NCBI GenBank assembly: GCA_017481875.1
Contig: JAFUOP010000013.1
Coordinates: 1-32,453 of the forward strand
Length of the DNA: 32,453 nt
Reading direction: 5' to 3'
From: Bacteroidaceae bacterium
GTDB lineage: Bacteria > Bacteroidota > Bacteroidia > Bacteroidales > Bacteroidaceae
Shown here: positions 17,243 to 26,584 of the stretch, piece by piece
Numbering within the stretch: the stretch's first letter is position 1
Layout of the letters: every line of letters begins with the position of its first letter
Made by a program: the position numbers and the translations under genes
The notes under the pieces: model-generated
Told to the model about the DNA's origin: nothing
What the model saw: the letters and a program-made list of their open reading frames with translations, nothing else
Databases searched by the model: none

Positions 17243-18505
17243 ATGAGTAATCAAAAGAAACAATGGGGAGCCATTATCGTTATGATTGCGCTCTTCGCAA
17301 TGATTGCCTTCGTTACAAACCTGTGTACACCTATGGCAACCATTATCAAAAACCAAGGTCCTATTTCAAACGTGCTTGCACAGATTGGTAACTATGGTAA
17401 CTTTGTTGCTTATTTGGTTATGGGTATCCCCGCAGGTATGCTCATCTCTAAATTCGGTTACAAAAAGACCGCCCTCATTGGTCTTGCAGTAGGTGCAACA
17501 GGTATTCTCATTCAGTGGGTAAGCGGTTTGCTTGATGTTGAGCAGAACCTCGGCCTTGTATTCGGCGTTTACCTTGTAGGTGCATTCATTGCAGGTCTTT
17601 GCATGTGTATTCTTAACTGCGTTGTAAACCCCATGCTTAACCTTTTGGGTGGTGGCGGTAACAGCGGTAACCAGCTCATTCAGATTGGCGGTGTGTTCAA
17701 CTCATCTGCAGCTGTAGCTTGCTACATTCTTATGGGTGCTCTCATTGCCGATGCATCAAAAGCAAAAATCGCCGATGCTACTCCCGCGCTTATGATTGCC
17801 CTTGCAATCTTCGTTATCGCATTCATTGTTATCTCTTTCACAAAGATTGAAGAGCCCGAGCAGGCTCCCGTTGAGCTCAGTCTCATCAAGGGTGCTATGA
17901 GCTACCGCCACTTTGCACTCGGTGCATTGGCTATTTTCTTGTACATGGGTATCGAGGTTGGTGTACCTAACTTCGTTCAGCAGTACTTGATTGCCGACGG
18001 TATTCCCGCAGGTACAGTAGGTATGCTTGTAGCTGTTTACTGGTTTATGATGCTCATCGGCCGTTTCGTTGGTGCGGGTATCGGTAACAAGGTATCGAGC
18101 CGCGCTATGATTACCACAGTATCTATCGCAACACTCATTCTCGTATTGTTCGGAATGTACGCTCCCACCGATGTTATCGTATCATTCCCCGGTGTCGATT
18201 GGGGCCAGTTGGTACTCATTTGGCAGCCTATTCCCGTTGGTATCTTTGCATTCTTGCTTGTAGGTCTCTGCACATCGGTTATGTGGGGTGCTATCTTCAA
18301 CATGGCTGTTGAGGGCCTTGGCAAGTACACCGCAATCGCTTCGGGCATCTTCATGACAATGGTATTCGGTTGCGCTGTAATGATGGCTATTCAGGCTGCT
18401 GTTGCCGATGCTACTAACTACATTACCAGCTTCTGGGTAGTTGTGTTCTGCGCTGCATACCTCTTGTTCTATGCACTTGTTGGCTCAAAACCCGCAAAGA
18501 AGTAA
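17243..18505 (+). CDS. MFS hexose permease, FHS glucose/galactose type
   Basis: 420 residues with about 12 membrane segments. The N-terminus (IAFVTNLCTPMATIIKNQG), YLVMGIPAGMLISKFGYKK and CVVNPMLNLLGGGGNSGNQL are typical of the fucose/hexose:H+ symporter subfamily. Placement between galM and galK points to galactose, and glucose, as substrates. Inner membrane. Codons are strongly biased to GGT, GTT, ATT/ATC with no in-frame ATA that I could find, suggesting high expression. Fucose or another sugar cannot be excluded on sequence alone. Confidence 0.85.
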   Translation: MSNQKKQWGAIIVMIALFAMIAFVTNLCTPMATIIKNQGPISNVLAQIGNYGNFVAYLVMGIPAGMLISKFGYKKTALIGLAVGATGILIQWVSGLLDVEQNLGLVFGVYLVGAFIAGLCMCILNCVVNPMLNLLGGGGNSGNQLIQIGGVFNSSAAVACYILMGALIADASKAKIADATPALMIALAIFVIAFIVISFTKIEEPEQAPVELSLIKGAMSYRHFALGALAIFLYMGIEVGVPNFVQQYLIADGIPAGTVGMLVAVYWFMMLIGRFVGAGIGNKVSSRAMITTVSIATLILVLFGMYAPTDVIVSFPGVDWGQLVLIWQPIPVGIFAFLLVGLCTSVMWGAIFNMAVEGLGKYTAIASGIFMTMVFGCAVMMAIQAAVADATNYITSFWVVVFCAAYLLFYALVGSKPAKK

Positions 18506-18556
18506 TTAAGATTTATTATAACCTTTTAGTAACTAACCTATAAAATTATAAAAGCT

Positions 18557-19711
18557 ATGGATATAGATTTCGTAAGAAGTAGATTCATCAAACACTTCGA
18601 TGGTACAACAGGAAGTATCTATGCCTCTCCCGGCCGCATCAACCTCATTGGCGAGCACACCGACTACAACAACGGTTTTGTATTCCCCGGTGCAGTTAAT
18701 AAAGGTATTATGGCCGAGATTAAGGCTAACGGCACAGACAAGGTTTGCGCTTACTCTATCGACGAGAAAGACTACGTAGAGTTTGGCCTAAACGAGGAAG
18801 ATGCACCCCGCGCATCTTGGGCACGTTACATCTTCGGTGTATGCCGCGAGATGATTAAACGTGGCGTTGACGTTAAGGGTTTCAACACCGCATTTGCAGG
18901 TGATGTACCCCTCGGTGCAGGTATGTCCTCATCTGCTGCTTTGGAGAGCACATTTGCTTTCGCATTGAACGATATGTTCGGCGACAATAAAATCGACAAA
19001 TTCGAGCTTGCAAAGGTAGGCCAGGCTACAGAGCACAACTACATCGGTGTTAAGTGCGGTATCATGGACCAGTTTGCCAGCGTATTCGGAAAGGCAGGCA
19101 GCCTTATCCGTCTCGACTGCCGCAACTTGGAGTACCAGTACTTCCCCTTCAAGCCCACAGGCTACAAACTCGTTCTTTTGAACACTTGCGTTAAGCACGA
19201 ATTGGCAGGTTCACCCTACAACGAGCGTCGTTTGAGCTGCGAGCACGTAGCAGAGCTCATTAAGGCTAAACACCCCGAGGTTCAGTCTTTGCGTGATGCA
19301 AACTTTGAGATGCTCGAGGAGGTTAAGCCCGAGTTGAAGCCCGAGGATTACAGCCGCGCTAAATATGTTATCGGTGAGGTTGTTCGCGTTCTCGACGTAT
19401 GTGCAGCTCTTGAAGCAGGCGACTACGAGACTGTAGGTAAGAAGATGTACGAGACACACTTCGGCTTGAGCAAGGACTACGATGTAAGCTGCGAGGAGCT
19501 CGACTTCTTGGTAGATGTAGCTATCGACTGTGGCGTTACCGGTTCACGTATGATGGGTGGCGGTTTCGGTGGTTGCACCATCAACCTTGTAAAAGAGGAG
19601 CTATACGATATCTTCATCGAGAAAGCCAACGAGCGTTACAACGAGAAATATGGTAAATCGCCCAAGGTTTACGACGTTGTTATCGGCGACGGTTCTCGCA
19701 AAATTTGCTAA
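18557..19711 (+). CDS. galK: Galactokinase
   Basis: 384 residues; phosphorylates alpha-D-galactose at C1, first committed step of the Leloir pathway. GHMP kinase marks: the galactokinase signature GRINLIGEHTDY at 26-37, the ATP loop LGAGMSSSAALE at 119-130, catalytic Asp171 in GIMDQFA, and GGGFGGC near the C-terminus. It lies 51 bases behind the permease and ends the unit at a perfect palindromic terminator. It shares the permease's biased codon use. galT and galE are not in the window. Confidence 0.97.
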   Translation: MDIDFVRSRFIKHFDGTTGSIYASPGRINLIGEHTDYNNGFVFPGAVNKGIMAEIKANGTDKVCAYSIDEKDYVEFGLNEEDAPRASWARYIFGVCREMIKRGVDVKGFNTAFAGDVPLGAGMSSSAALESTFAFALNDMFGDNKIDKFELAKVGQATEHNYIGVKCGIMDQFASVFGKAGSLIRLDCRNLEYQYFPFKPTGYKLVLLNTCVKHELAGSPYNERRLSCEHVAELIKAKHPEVQSLRDANFEMLEEVKPELKPEDYSRAKYVIGEVVRVLDVCAALEAGDYETVGKKMYETHFGLSKDYDVSCEELDFLVDVAIDCGVTGSRMMGGGFGGCTINLVKEELYDIFIEKANERYNEKYGKSPKVYDVVIGDGSRKIC

Positions 19712-19733
19712 TTCCCTGTTTAGCATAAACGAA

Positions 19734-19767
19734 AAAAAATCGAGGTGCAGCTGCACCTCGATTTTTT
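19734..19767. terminator. Perfect 34-bp palindromic terminator after galK
   Basis: Seventeen-base arms, AAAAAATCGAGGTGCAG and its exact complement, lie between convergent galK and the small lipoprotein gene. A-run and T-run flank it, so it can act in both directions. Confidence 0.88.
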
Positions 19768-19786
19768 GTTTACATATAATTGAATG

Positions 19787-20230
19787 CTATTTGCACAATG
19801 AAACATAACGATTTTCATTCAAAACAAAACATTGTTCAAAAGGAAAGGCAACAAAATCCTCGGGAATAAATGTTGAAGAAAAACAAGCATCACCAAAACC
19901 CGGTTCCGAGTATGCCTCAACGACACCATCGCTCACAAAAAGCAGTGTAGAAAAGTAGTCAAAGTTTGCATTCGCTCTACAACGTCCCCTTAAGCTATCC
20001 GACATTTTCAGTTTTGCAAACACCCCTTTATCCACATTCGCATAAGGATGTAGAACATAGATGCTATCATACTCATTCTCACAATATTGTGCAAATGAAA
20101 ATGGCACCCCCACAGCTTGTTCATCAAAAGAGAATAGAAGTTCGTGTTCCGAAGGGCCACACGAGCACAGTATAAACAAACAAAATACAGGTAAGAGGGA
20201 TGTCCTACAAACCAATTTGCAACATTCCAT
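19787..20230 (-). CDS. Small Cys-rich putative lipoprotein, unknown function
   Basis: 147 residues that I do not recognise. A basic N-terminus, hydrophobic core (LLPVFCLFIL) and lipobox L-C-S-C at 21-24 suggest a lipoprotein; the mature part would be 124 residues, with several further Cys and no obvious domain. The frame is closed neatly between tex and the terminator that ends galK, has no overlap with another gene, and its start lies 33 bases after the tex stop, so it may be the last gene of the tex transcript. Function is not inferable. It could also be a fast-evolving lineage-specific envelope protein. Confidence 0.6.
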   Translation of the reverse strand: MECCKLVCRTSLLPVFCLFILCSCGPSEHELLFSFDEQAVGVPFSFAQYCENEYDSIYVLHPYANVDKGVFAKLKMSDSLRGRCRANANFDYFSTLLFVSDGVVEAYSEPGFGDACFSSTFIPEDFVAFPFEQCFVLNENRYVSLCK

Positions 20231-20262
20231 CTTTTGCAGATTTAATTACGTTATTAAAGATT

Positions 20263-22377
20263 CTATACCCCCTTCATACTAAGGCTTATGCGGCGGCGTT
20301 TCAAATCGACCTCCACCACACGCACCATTACCTGTTGCCCCAGCTTAACCACATCGGTGGGAGAAGAGACATAGCGGTCGGCAAGCTGTGATATATGCAC
20401 AAGCCCGTCCTGGTGTACACCGATATTAACAAATGCGCCAAAGGCTGTAATATTGGAAACCAGCCCGGGAAGAACCATACCCTCGCGCAAGTCCTCAATT
20501 TCGTGCACATTGGCATCAAAAGCAAAAGCACGCGCCTTTTCACGCGGGTCGAGCCCACGTTTGTTCAGCGCATCTATAATATCATTGAGTGTTGGCATAC
20601 CTACCTTATCGGTAATATAGTTCTTAAGCACCACACGTTTGCGCAGCTCACTATCGGTAATAAAATTCTCCAAGCTCACGCCAAGGTCGGCAGCCATCTT
20701 CTCCACAATGCCATACGATTCGGGGTGCACAGCGGTATTGTCGAGCAACTCTTTGCCACCAACAACACGCAAGAAGCCTGCAGCTTGCTCAAACGCCTTG
20801 TTGCCCAAGCGCGGCACTTTAAGCAGTGCCTTGCGCGAGCGAAAATCGCCATTTTCGGCACGGTACTTCACAATATTGTCGGCAAGCACAGGGCCCAAGC
20901 CCGATATGTGAGTAAGTATCTGCTTGGTAGCCGTATTCAGGTTCACCCCAACCATATTTACACAACTCTCGACAACCACGTCGAGCCTATCTTTCAACTT
21001 GCCCTGGTCAACACTATGCTGATACTGCCCCACCCCTATCGAGCGAGGCTCTATTTTCACAAGCTCCGACAAAGGGTCTATCAAGCGACGACCAATAGAC
21101 ACCGCACCACGCACCGTAACGTCCTCTTCGGGAAACTCCTCGCGTGCCACAGCCGAAGCCGAATATACCGACGCGCCGTCTTCATTAACTACAAAGACAT
21201 CGGGAGCAAGCCCCAAGCGACGCACAAAATCCTCGGTCTCACGCCCCGCAGTGCCATTACCTATGGCATAGGCCTCTATAGAATAACGCTTCACAAGAGA
21301 GGCTATAGTATCTGCGGCACCCTCACGGTCGTTCTGTGGCGGGTGAGGGTATATAACGGTGTGGTGTAGCAGATTACCCTGTTTATCGAGAGCAACAACT
21401 TTGCAGCCGGTGCGGAAACCCGGGTCTATTGCAAGCACAGCCTTCTGTCCAAGGGGTGAGGATAGCAATAACTGACGTAGATTTTCCGCAAAAACAGCAA
21501 TAGCCTCGTCGTCAGCCTTTTGCTTGGCATTGGAACGTGCTTCATTCTCCATTGATGGCGCAAGCAGGCGTTTGAAACCATCGGCCACAGCAGCCTCCAT
21601 TATATTCTTCACAGGAGAACCACGTTTTATGAAACGACGGAACAGCTGTTCCTGAGCCTCGTCGCCATCAACTGTTATATTCATACGCAGGAATCCCTCT
21701 TCCTCGCCACGCATAATAGCAAGCAAGCGATGAGATGTAATACGCGCCAAGGGCTCCTGCCACTCATAGTAATCGGAATATTTTATGCCATCGGGCTCTT
21801 TGCCCTTCACCACACGCGACGACAATACCCCTTGACGTGCAAACAGCCTGCGCATTGCTGCACGCGCCCCTTCATCTTCGGCAATACGTTCGGCAATTAT
21901 ATCCGATGCACCGGAGATAGCTTCATCTACCGTTGGAACATCTTTGTTTATAAACATTCTTGCCCTGCCGGCAACATCATTTGTCTGTTGCAACCAGATA
22001 ATGTCGGCAAGCGGTTCCAGGCCTTTTTCTCTAGCAATTGTTGCACGCGTACGGCGTTTAGGTTTGTATGGCAGGTAAATATCTTCAAGCTCAACAGCAT
22101 CAAAGCAATTGTCTATGCGCCGCTTAAGTTCCTCGGTAAGCTTCCCTTGCTCCTCTATAGTAGCCACAATAGTAGCTTTACGCTGCACAAGAGTTTTCAG
22201 TTTTTCATACATATCCTTCACATTACCCACAGCCACCTCGTCCATCGACCCCGTAGCCTCTTTACGGTAACGAGCAATAAATGGTACTGTGGCACCTCCT
22301 TCGAGCAACTCCACAGTATTGCGCACATTAACAGGCGCAAGCCCAAACTCTTTCGATATTAAATTTACAAGCATCAT
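20263..22377 (-). CDS. tex: Tex-type S1 RNA-binding transcription accessory protein
   Basis: 704 residues from ATG 22377. The order is N-terminal helical Tex domain (LVNLISKEFGLA), the YqgF/RNase H-like core (AIDPGFRTGCKVVALDKQG), helix-hairpin-helix repeats (HISGLGPVLADNIVKYRAENG), and a C-terminal S1 domain from about residue 625 (GMVLPGLVSNITAFGAFVNI). Tex is a conserved nucleic-acid-binding protein that affects transcription and RNA handling; its precise task is not settled. The frame extends to 22455, but the -7 box at 22394-22401 lies inside that stretch and the extra residues do not resemble Tex, so 22377 (or 22374) is the better start. Divergent to tkt. Confidence 0.95.
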   Translation of the reverse strand: MMLVNLISKEFGLAPVNVRNTVELLEGGATVPFIARYRKEATGSMDEVAVGNVKDMYEKLKTLVQRKATIVATIEEQGKLTEELKRRIDNCFDAVELEDIYLPYKPKRRTRATIAREKGLEPLADIIWLQQTNDVAGRARMFINKDVPTVDEAISGASDIIAERIAEDEGARAAMRRLFARQGVLSSRVVKGKEPDGIKYSDYYEWQEPLARITSHRLLAIMRGEEEGFLRMNITVDGDEAQEQLFRRFIKRGSPVKNIMEAAVADGFKRLLAPSMENEARSNAKQKADDEAIAVFAENLRQLLLSSPLGQKAVLAIDPGFRTGCKVVALDKQGNLLHHTVIYPHPPQNDREGAADTIASLVKRYSIEAYAIGNGTAGRETEDFVRRLGLAPDVFVVNEDGASVYSASAVAREEFPEEDVTVRGAVSIGRRLIDPLSELVKIEPRSIGVGQYQHSVDQGKLKDRLDVVVESCVNMVGVNLNTATKQILTHISGLGPVLADNIVKYRAENGDFRSRKALLKVPRLGNKAFEQAAGFLRVVGGKELLDNTAVHPESYGIVEKMAADLGVSLENFITDSELRKRVVLKNYITDKVGMPTLNDIIDALNKRGLDPREKARAFAFDANVHEIEDLREGMVLPGLVSNITAFGAFVNIGVHQDGLVHISQLADRYVSSPTDVVKLGQQVMVRVVEVDLKRRRISLSMKGV

Positions 22378-22393
22378 ATTATTATTTACAAAG

Positions 22394-22401
22394 CGAAGAT
22401 A
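22394..22401 (-). promoter_or_regulatory. -7 box of tex
   Basis: Minus-strand TATCTTCG lies 16 bases from the chosen ATG; it has the same TTCG variant as the boxes at 1033 and 2343. It decides the tex start. Confidence 0.5.
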
Positions 22402-22529
22402 GCACAAAAGAGGGCAAATAAAAATTCTAAAGAGTGAAAAGCTCTTAAAAAACAATATTGTTATGAGATAAAATATAAATCATTGGAAAATCGTTGCAGA
22501 ATTATGCACTACTTTCAAACAAAAAGTAC

Positions 22530-22537
22530 TATTTTTG
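22530..22537 (+). promoter_or_regulatory. -7 box of tkt
   Basis: TATTTTTG followed by CAA matches TAnnTTTG exactly. The predicted leader is about 70 bases and contains the hairpin at 22563-22597. No well-placed -33 TTG is seen. Confidence 0.6.
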
Positions 22538-22562
22538 CAATTAAATATATAAGTAATAAAAC

Positions 22563-22597
22563 AAGCGGGATACTCTGCCAAGAACTGTATCGCGCTT
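22563..22597 (+). promoter_or_regulatory. Hairpin in the tkt leader
   Basis: AAGCGGGATAC (22563-22573) faces GTATCGCGCTT (22587-22597): ten of eleven pairs, one G-G mismatch, 13-base loop. It lies wholly between the predicted start of transcription and the ATG and lacks a T-run, so it is not a simple terminator. It could be an RNA control element or a protein-binding dyad. Confidence 0.45.
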
Positions 22598-22615
22598 CAA
22601 AAATAAGATAAAGAC

Positions 22616-24628
22616 ATGAACAGCAAGCAACTGATGAACAAGGCGGCAGACAACATAAGAATACTTTCTGCTGCAATGGTTGAGAAAGCAAAATCGGGAC
22701 ACCCCGGCGGTGCTATGGGTGGTGCCGACTTTATTAATGTTCTCTATTCCGAGTTTATGGTTTACGACCCTGAAAACCCGCTATGGGAGGGCCGCGACCG
22801 TTTCTTCCTCGACCCCGGGCACATGTCTCCTATGCTCTATTCAGTGCTTGCGCTAAGCGACAAATACACAATGGACGAGCTCAAGGAGCTACGTCAATGG
22901 GGCAGTGCCACTCCGGGCCACCCCGAAGTAAACTTTGCTCGTGGCATTGAAAACACTTCGGGCCCTCTGGGCCAGGGACACACCTACGCCGTGGGTGCTG
23001 CCATAGCTGCAAAATTCCTTGAAGCACGTTTAGGCAAAGAGGTTATGGGCCAGACAATTTATGCCTTCATTTCCGACGGTGGTGTGCAAGAAGAAATTTC
23101 ACAAGGCGCAGGCCGCATGGCAGGTTTCTTGAAGCTCAACAACCTCATTATGTTCTACGATGCCAACCAGATACAGCTATCGACACGCTGCGACCAAGTA
23201 ATGTGGGAAGACACAGCCAAGAAATATGAGGCTTGGGGTTGGAAAGTTATAACCATTGATGGCAACGACTGCGATGCAATACGTGCAGCCCTCACCGAGG
23301 CTAAAGCAGAGCAAGAACGCCCCACCCTCATCATTGGCAACACAGTGATGGGCAAGGGAGCACGCAGAGCCGATGGCACAAGTTATGAATTTGACTGCGC
23401 AACACACGGAGCACCACTCGGTGGCGATGCCTATATAAACACAATCAAGAACTTGGGTGGCGACGTAGAAAACCCATTCGTGTTCTTCCCCGAGGTGAAA
23501 GAGATGTACAACAACCGCCTTGCCGAGCTCCGCAATATTGTAGCTGAGCGCAAGCAGCAGAAAGCAGCCTGGGCGGCAGCAAACCCCGACAAAGCCGTAA
23601 AACTTGCAGAGTGGTTTGGTGGTGTACACCCCACAATCGACTGGGCCGGCATAGAACAGAAAGCCGACAGCCCCACTCGCAACGCATCGGCAACAGTGCT
23701 TGGAATTCTTGCCGAGAAATATGAGAATATGATTGTATCATCTGCCGACCTCAGCAACAGCGACAAGACCGATGGCTTCCTCAAAAAAACACACGCATTT
23801 ACTCCCGGTGATTTCACAGGTGCATTCCTGCACGCCGGTGTTTCGGAGCTCACAATGGCCTGCCTATGCATAGGTATGGCATTGCACGGTGGCGTTATTG
23901 CCGCTTGTGGAACATTCTTTGTGTTCAGCGACTATATGAAACCCGCAATACGTATGGCAGCCCTAATGGAATTGCCCGTTAAGTTTATATGGTCTCACGA
24001 CGCCTTCCGTGTAGGCGAGGACGGCCCCACACACGAGCCCGTAGAGCAAGAGGCGCAAATACGTCTGATGGAAAAGGTGAAGAACCACCATGGCCACAAC
24101 TCAATGCTCGTACTCCGCCCTGCCGATGTAAATGAAGCCACACAGGCTTGGAAGCTGGCAATGGAGAACGACTGCACACCCACAGGACTCATCTTCTCAC
24201 GACAGAATATTACAAACTTGCCCGAGGGCACCAATTACGCCGACACAAGCAAGGGAGCATACGTAATTGCAGGCTCCGACGAGGACTATGATATTATACT
24301 CCTTGCATCAGGCTCAGAGGTATCTACCCTTGTTGAGGGTGCAAAACTGCTAAAAGCCGATGGTATAAAAACACGCATAGTATCTGTACCCTCCGAAGGA
24401 CTTTTCCGTTCACAGTCCACACAGTACCAAGAAAGCATACTACCCCGCGATGCTAAAATATTCGGCCTCACAGCCGGCCTCCCCTGCAACCTGCAAGGCC
24501 TTGTAGGCCCCTGTGGAAAAGTTTACGGCTTAGAGTCATTCGGTTATTCGGCACCCTTTAAAGTGTTAGACGAAAAACTCGGCTTCACTGCACAAAATGT
24601 ATATGAGCAGGTAAAAGCAATGTTGTAA
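22616..24628 (+). CDS. tkt: Transketolase
   Basis: 670 residues, normal length. It transfers two-carbon units between sugar phosphates with thiamine diphosphate in the non-oxidative pentose phosphate pathway. N-terminal KSGHPGGAMGGADF and DPGHMSPMLYS, then the cofactor region ISDGGVQEEIS with FYDANQIQLS downstream, the pyrimidine-binding half with FTPGDF and SHDAFRVGEDGPTHEPVEQ, and a C-terminal domain. rpiB starts 19 bases after the stop, giving a two-gene pentose phosphate unit that ends at the 25089-25123 terminator. Confidence 0.97.
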   Translation: MNSKQLMNKAADNIRILSAAMVEKAKSGHPGGAMGGADFINVLYSEFMVYDPENPLWEGRDRFFLDPGHMSPMLYSVLALSDKYTMDELKELRQWGSATPGHPEVNFARGIENTSGPLGQGHTYAVGAAIAAKFLEARLGKEVMGQTIYAFISDGGVQEEISQGAGRMAGFLKLNNLIMFYDANQIQLSTRCDQVMWEDTAKKYEAWGWKVITIDGNDCDAIRAALTEAKAEQERPTLIIGNTVMGKGARRADGTSYEFDCATHGAPLGGDAYINTIKNLGGDVENPFVFFPEVKEMYNNRLAELRNIVAERKQQKAAWAAANPDKAVKLAEWFGGVHPTIDWAGIEQKADSPTRNASATVLGILAEKYENMIVSSADLSNSDKTDGFLKKTHAFTPGDFTGAFLHAGVSELTMACLCIGMALHGGVIAACGTFFVFSDYMKPAIRMAALMELPVKFIWSHDAFRVGEDGPTHEPVEQEAQIRLMEKVKNHHGHNSMLVLRPADVNEATQAWKLAMENDCTPTGLIFSRQNITNLPEGTNYADTSKGAYVIAGSDEDYDIILLASGSEVSTLVEGAKLLKADGIKTRIVSVPSEGLFRSQSTQYQESILPRDAKIFGLTAGLPCNLQGLVGPCGKVYGLESFGYSAPFKVLDEKLGFTAQNVYEQVKAML

Positions 24629-24647
24629 ACAAAAACAAGCATAGAAT

Positions 24648-25085
24648 ATGAGCAAAATAATCGGACTGGCAAGCGACCACGCAGGGTATCCACTCAAAGA
24701 GACCGTAAAACAATGGCTCACCGAGTGGGGCTACAGCTACAAGGATTTTGGAACAAACAGCACCGACAGCTGCAACTACCCGGAATTCGGGCACGCACTT
24801 GCCAATGCAATAGAGGGTGGAGAGTTTGAAACCGGTATTGCAATCTGCGGCACAGGTAACGGCATAAATATGTCGGTGAACCACCACGTAGGTATTCGCG
24901 GTGCCCTATGCTGGCAACCGGAAATTGCCGAGCTTGCACGCCAGCACAATAATGCCAATATTCTTGTCATGCCGGGGCGTTTCATTGACGAGGAAACCGC
25001 CAAGCAATGTGTAGAGAGATTCTTGAACACACCTTTTGAAGGAGGCAGACACCAAGCAAGAATAGATGCCATTCCGGTAAAATAA
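24648..25085 (+). CDS. rpiB: Ribose-5-phosphate isomerase B
   Basis: 145 residues, RpiB/LacA/LacB family. Asp10-His11 in LASDHAGYPLK, the enediolate base Cys67 in ICGTGNGINMSVN, His100 in ARQHNNANIL, and Arg111 in PGRFID are present. It converts ribose 5-phosphate to ribulose 5-phosphate in the cytosol and so supplies transketolase, its operon partner. Cys67 and the NGIN loop favour RpiB over the galactose-6-phosphate isomerase subunits. Confidence 0.95.
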   Translation: MSKIIGLASDHAGYPLKETVKQWLTEWGYSYKDFGTNSTDSCNYPEFGHALANAIEGGEFETGIAICGTGNGINMSVNHHVGIRGALCWQPEIAELARQHNNANILVMPGRFIDEETAKQCVERFLNTPFEGGRHQARIDAIPVK

Positions 25086-25088
25086 AAA

Positions 25089-25123
25089 CACAAAAAAGCC
25101 TGCCGCAAGCAGGCTTTTTTGTG
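25089..25123 (+). terminator. Terminator after rpiB
   Basis: Fifteen-base arms (CACAAAAAAGCCTGC and complement) with a CGCAA loop and a six-T tract. Confidence 0.88.
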
Positions 25124-25192
25124 AACATACACCGCCAAAGAAAAGTTATATAACACACACAGTAAAGCACGTCCACCAAAAAAGAAAGAGCA

Positions 25193-26533
25193 ATGAATTT
25201 TATTGTAAGGTACAAGCACCACTACTCCACCATAATACGCTTGGGAACCCCAATCGTACTTGGGCAGTTAGGTAATGTCATACTAGGCTTCATCGACACC
25301 ATTATGGTAGGGCAATATAGCGGTGCTGCACTTTCAGCTGCAGGTTTTGTAAACAATATCTTTAACTTAGGAATTTTCGCTATGCTTGGCTTCAGCTACG
25401 GAGCAACACCCATAATTGGAGCATTCTATGGACGTAACGAAAACGACAACGTGGGACACTCGTTCCGCGACAGTATATGGGCAAATATACTTTTCGGGAC
25501 AATCATTATAATGGCATACAGCCTGCTATACATTAACCTTGAGCACCTTAACCAGCCCAAGGAACTTCTACCGCTAATGCGCCCCTATTTTATCACACTG
25601 CTGGCGTCGCTACCCTTTGTCATTCTATTTAACAGTTTCAAGCAATTCACCGACACTGTAGCTGCAACAAAAACAGCAATGTGGGTTATTATTGTCGGTA
25701 ATATTACAAATATACTCCTTAACTACATACTGATTTTTGGAAAATGCGGATTTCCGGAAATGGGGCTTACCGGTGCAGGCATAGCCACACTGCTCTCACG
25801 CGTACTTATGGCAGTACTATATGTAATATTAATAGCCGGGCAAAAAAAGTTTATAAACTATAAAAATGGCTTTAAAACACAGCGGAGCAAGCGAAAAGAT
25901 GTAACCCGACTATTCAAAGTAGGCACACCACTTGCCGTGCAAATGGGAATGGAAACAGCATCATTCTCTTTAGCATCACTCCTTATGGGCTGGCTGGGAG
26001 CTGTTGAGCTTGCTGCATTTCAGGTAATGTGCACCACCGGGTCTCTATGCTTCCTTGTATATTATGGCATTGCTGCAGCTGCCTGCATACGCATAAGCCA
26101 CTACCGTGGCCGCGGAGAGTGGAACAAAGTAAACGACATTGCAAATGCAAGCCTGCATATAATACTCTTTACAGCAGCAATACTATCAACAATTATAATT
26201 ATTTTCAAATGTCAACTGGCCGCAGTATTCACATCTGACGTTGCAATACAAGAAATGTTCATAGCATTGTTAATACCACTACTTGCATATCAAATAAGCG
26301 ATGGGATACAGATAAACTACGCCAATGCACTACGTGGCATAGAGATAACAAAGCCTATGAGTATATATGCATTAATTTCATACATACTTCTTGCTCTACC
26401 GGTAAGCTACATCTTTGGATTCACCCTGGAGCTTGGCAGTATAGGTGTTGCCTATGGACTCCCGGTAGGCCTTACAAGTGCCGCAATTCTCTACTTTACA
26501 CGTTTCCACAAGGAGATTAAAAACAAGATTTAG
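25193..26533 (+). CDS. MATE family efflux transporter
   Basis: 446 residues with 12 predicted membrane segments in two similar halves. The N-terminal LGTPIVLGQLGNVILGFIDTIMVGQYSG is written here as two motifs, LGTPIVLGQLGN and DTIMVGQYSG, and matches NorM-like MATE proteins; the second half begins near KVGTPLAVQMGMETASFSL. These inner-membrane antiporters export cationic drugs or metabolites with Na+ or H+. It lies alone between two strong terminators. No regulator gene is adjacent and no clear promoter box is visible in the 70-base gap. Substrate unknown. Confidence 0.9.
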   Translation: MNFIVRYKHHYSTIIRLGTPIVLGQLGNVILGFIDTIMVGQYSGAALSAAGFVNNIFNLGIFAMLGFSYGATPIIGAFYGRNENDNVGHSFRDSIWANILFGTIIIMAYSLLYINLEHLNQPKELLPLMRPYFITLLASLPFVILFNSFKQFTDTVAATKTAMWVIIVGNITNILLNYILIFGKCGFPEMGLTGAGIATLLSRVLMAVLYVILIAGQKKFINYKNGFKTQRSKRKDVTRLFKVGTPLAVQMGMETASFSLASLLMGWLGAVELAAFQVMCTTGSLCFLVYYGIAAAACIRISHYRGRGEWNKVNDIANASLHIILFTAAILSTIIIIFKCQLAAVFTSDVAIQEMFIALLIPLLAYQISDGIQINYANALRGIEITKPMSIYALISYILLALPVSYIFGFTLELGSIGVAYGLPVGLTSAAILYFTRFHKEIKNKI

Positions 26534-26584
26534 AAACCCAATATTGCAATAACTACAACACCTACAACACCTACCCCTATACAC

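Noticed and set aside
20395-21369. Plus-strand open frame of 324 codons
   Set aside because: Antisense to tex, which is full length with S1 and YqgF-like domains; no promoter or recognisable motif.
26540-26575. Short tandem CTACAACAC-like repeats after the MATE gene
   Set aside because: Two to three imperfect units in low-complexity sequence; no structure or context to give them meaning.
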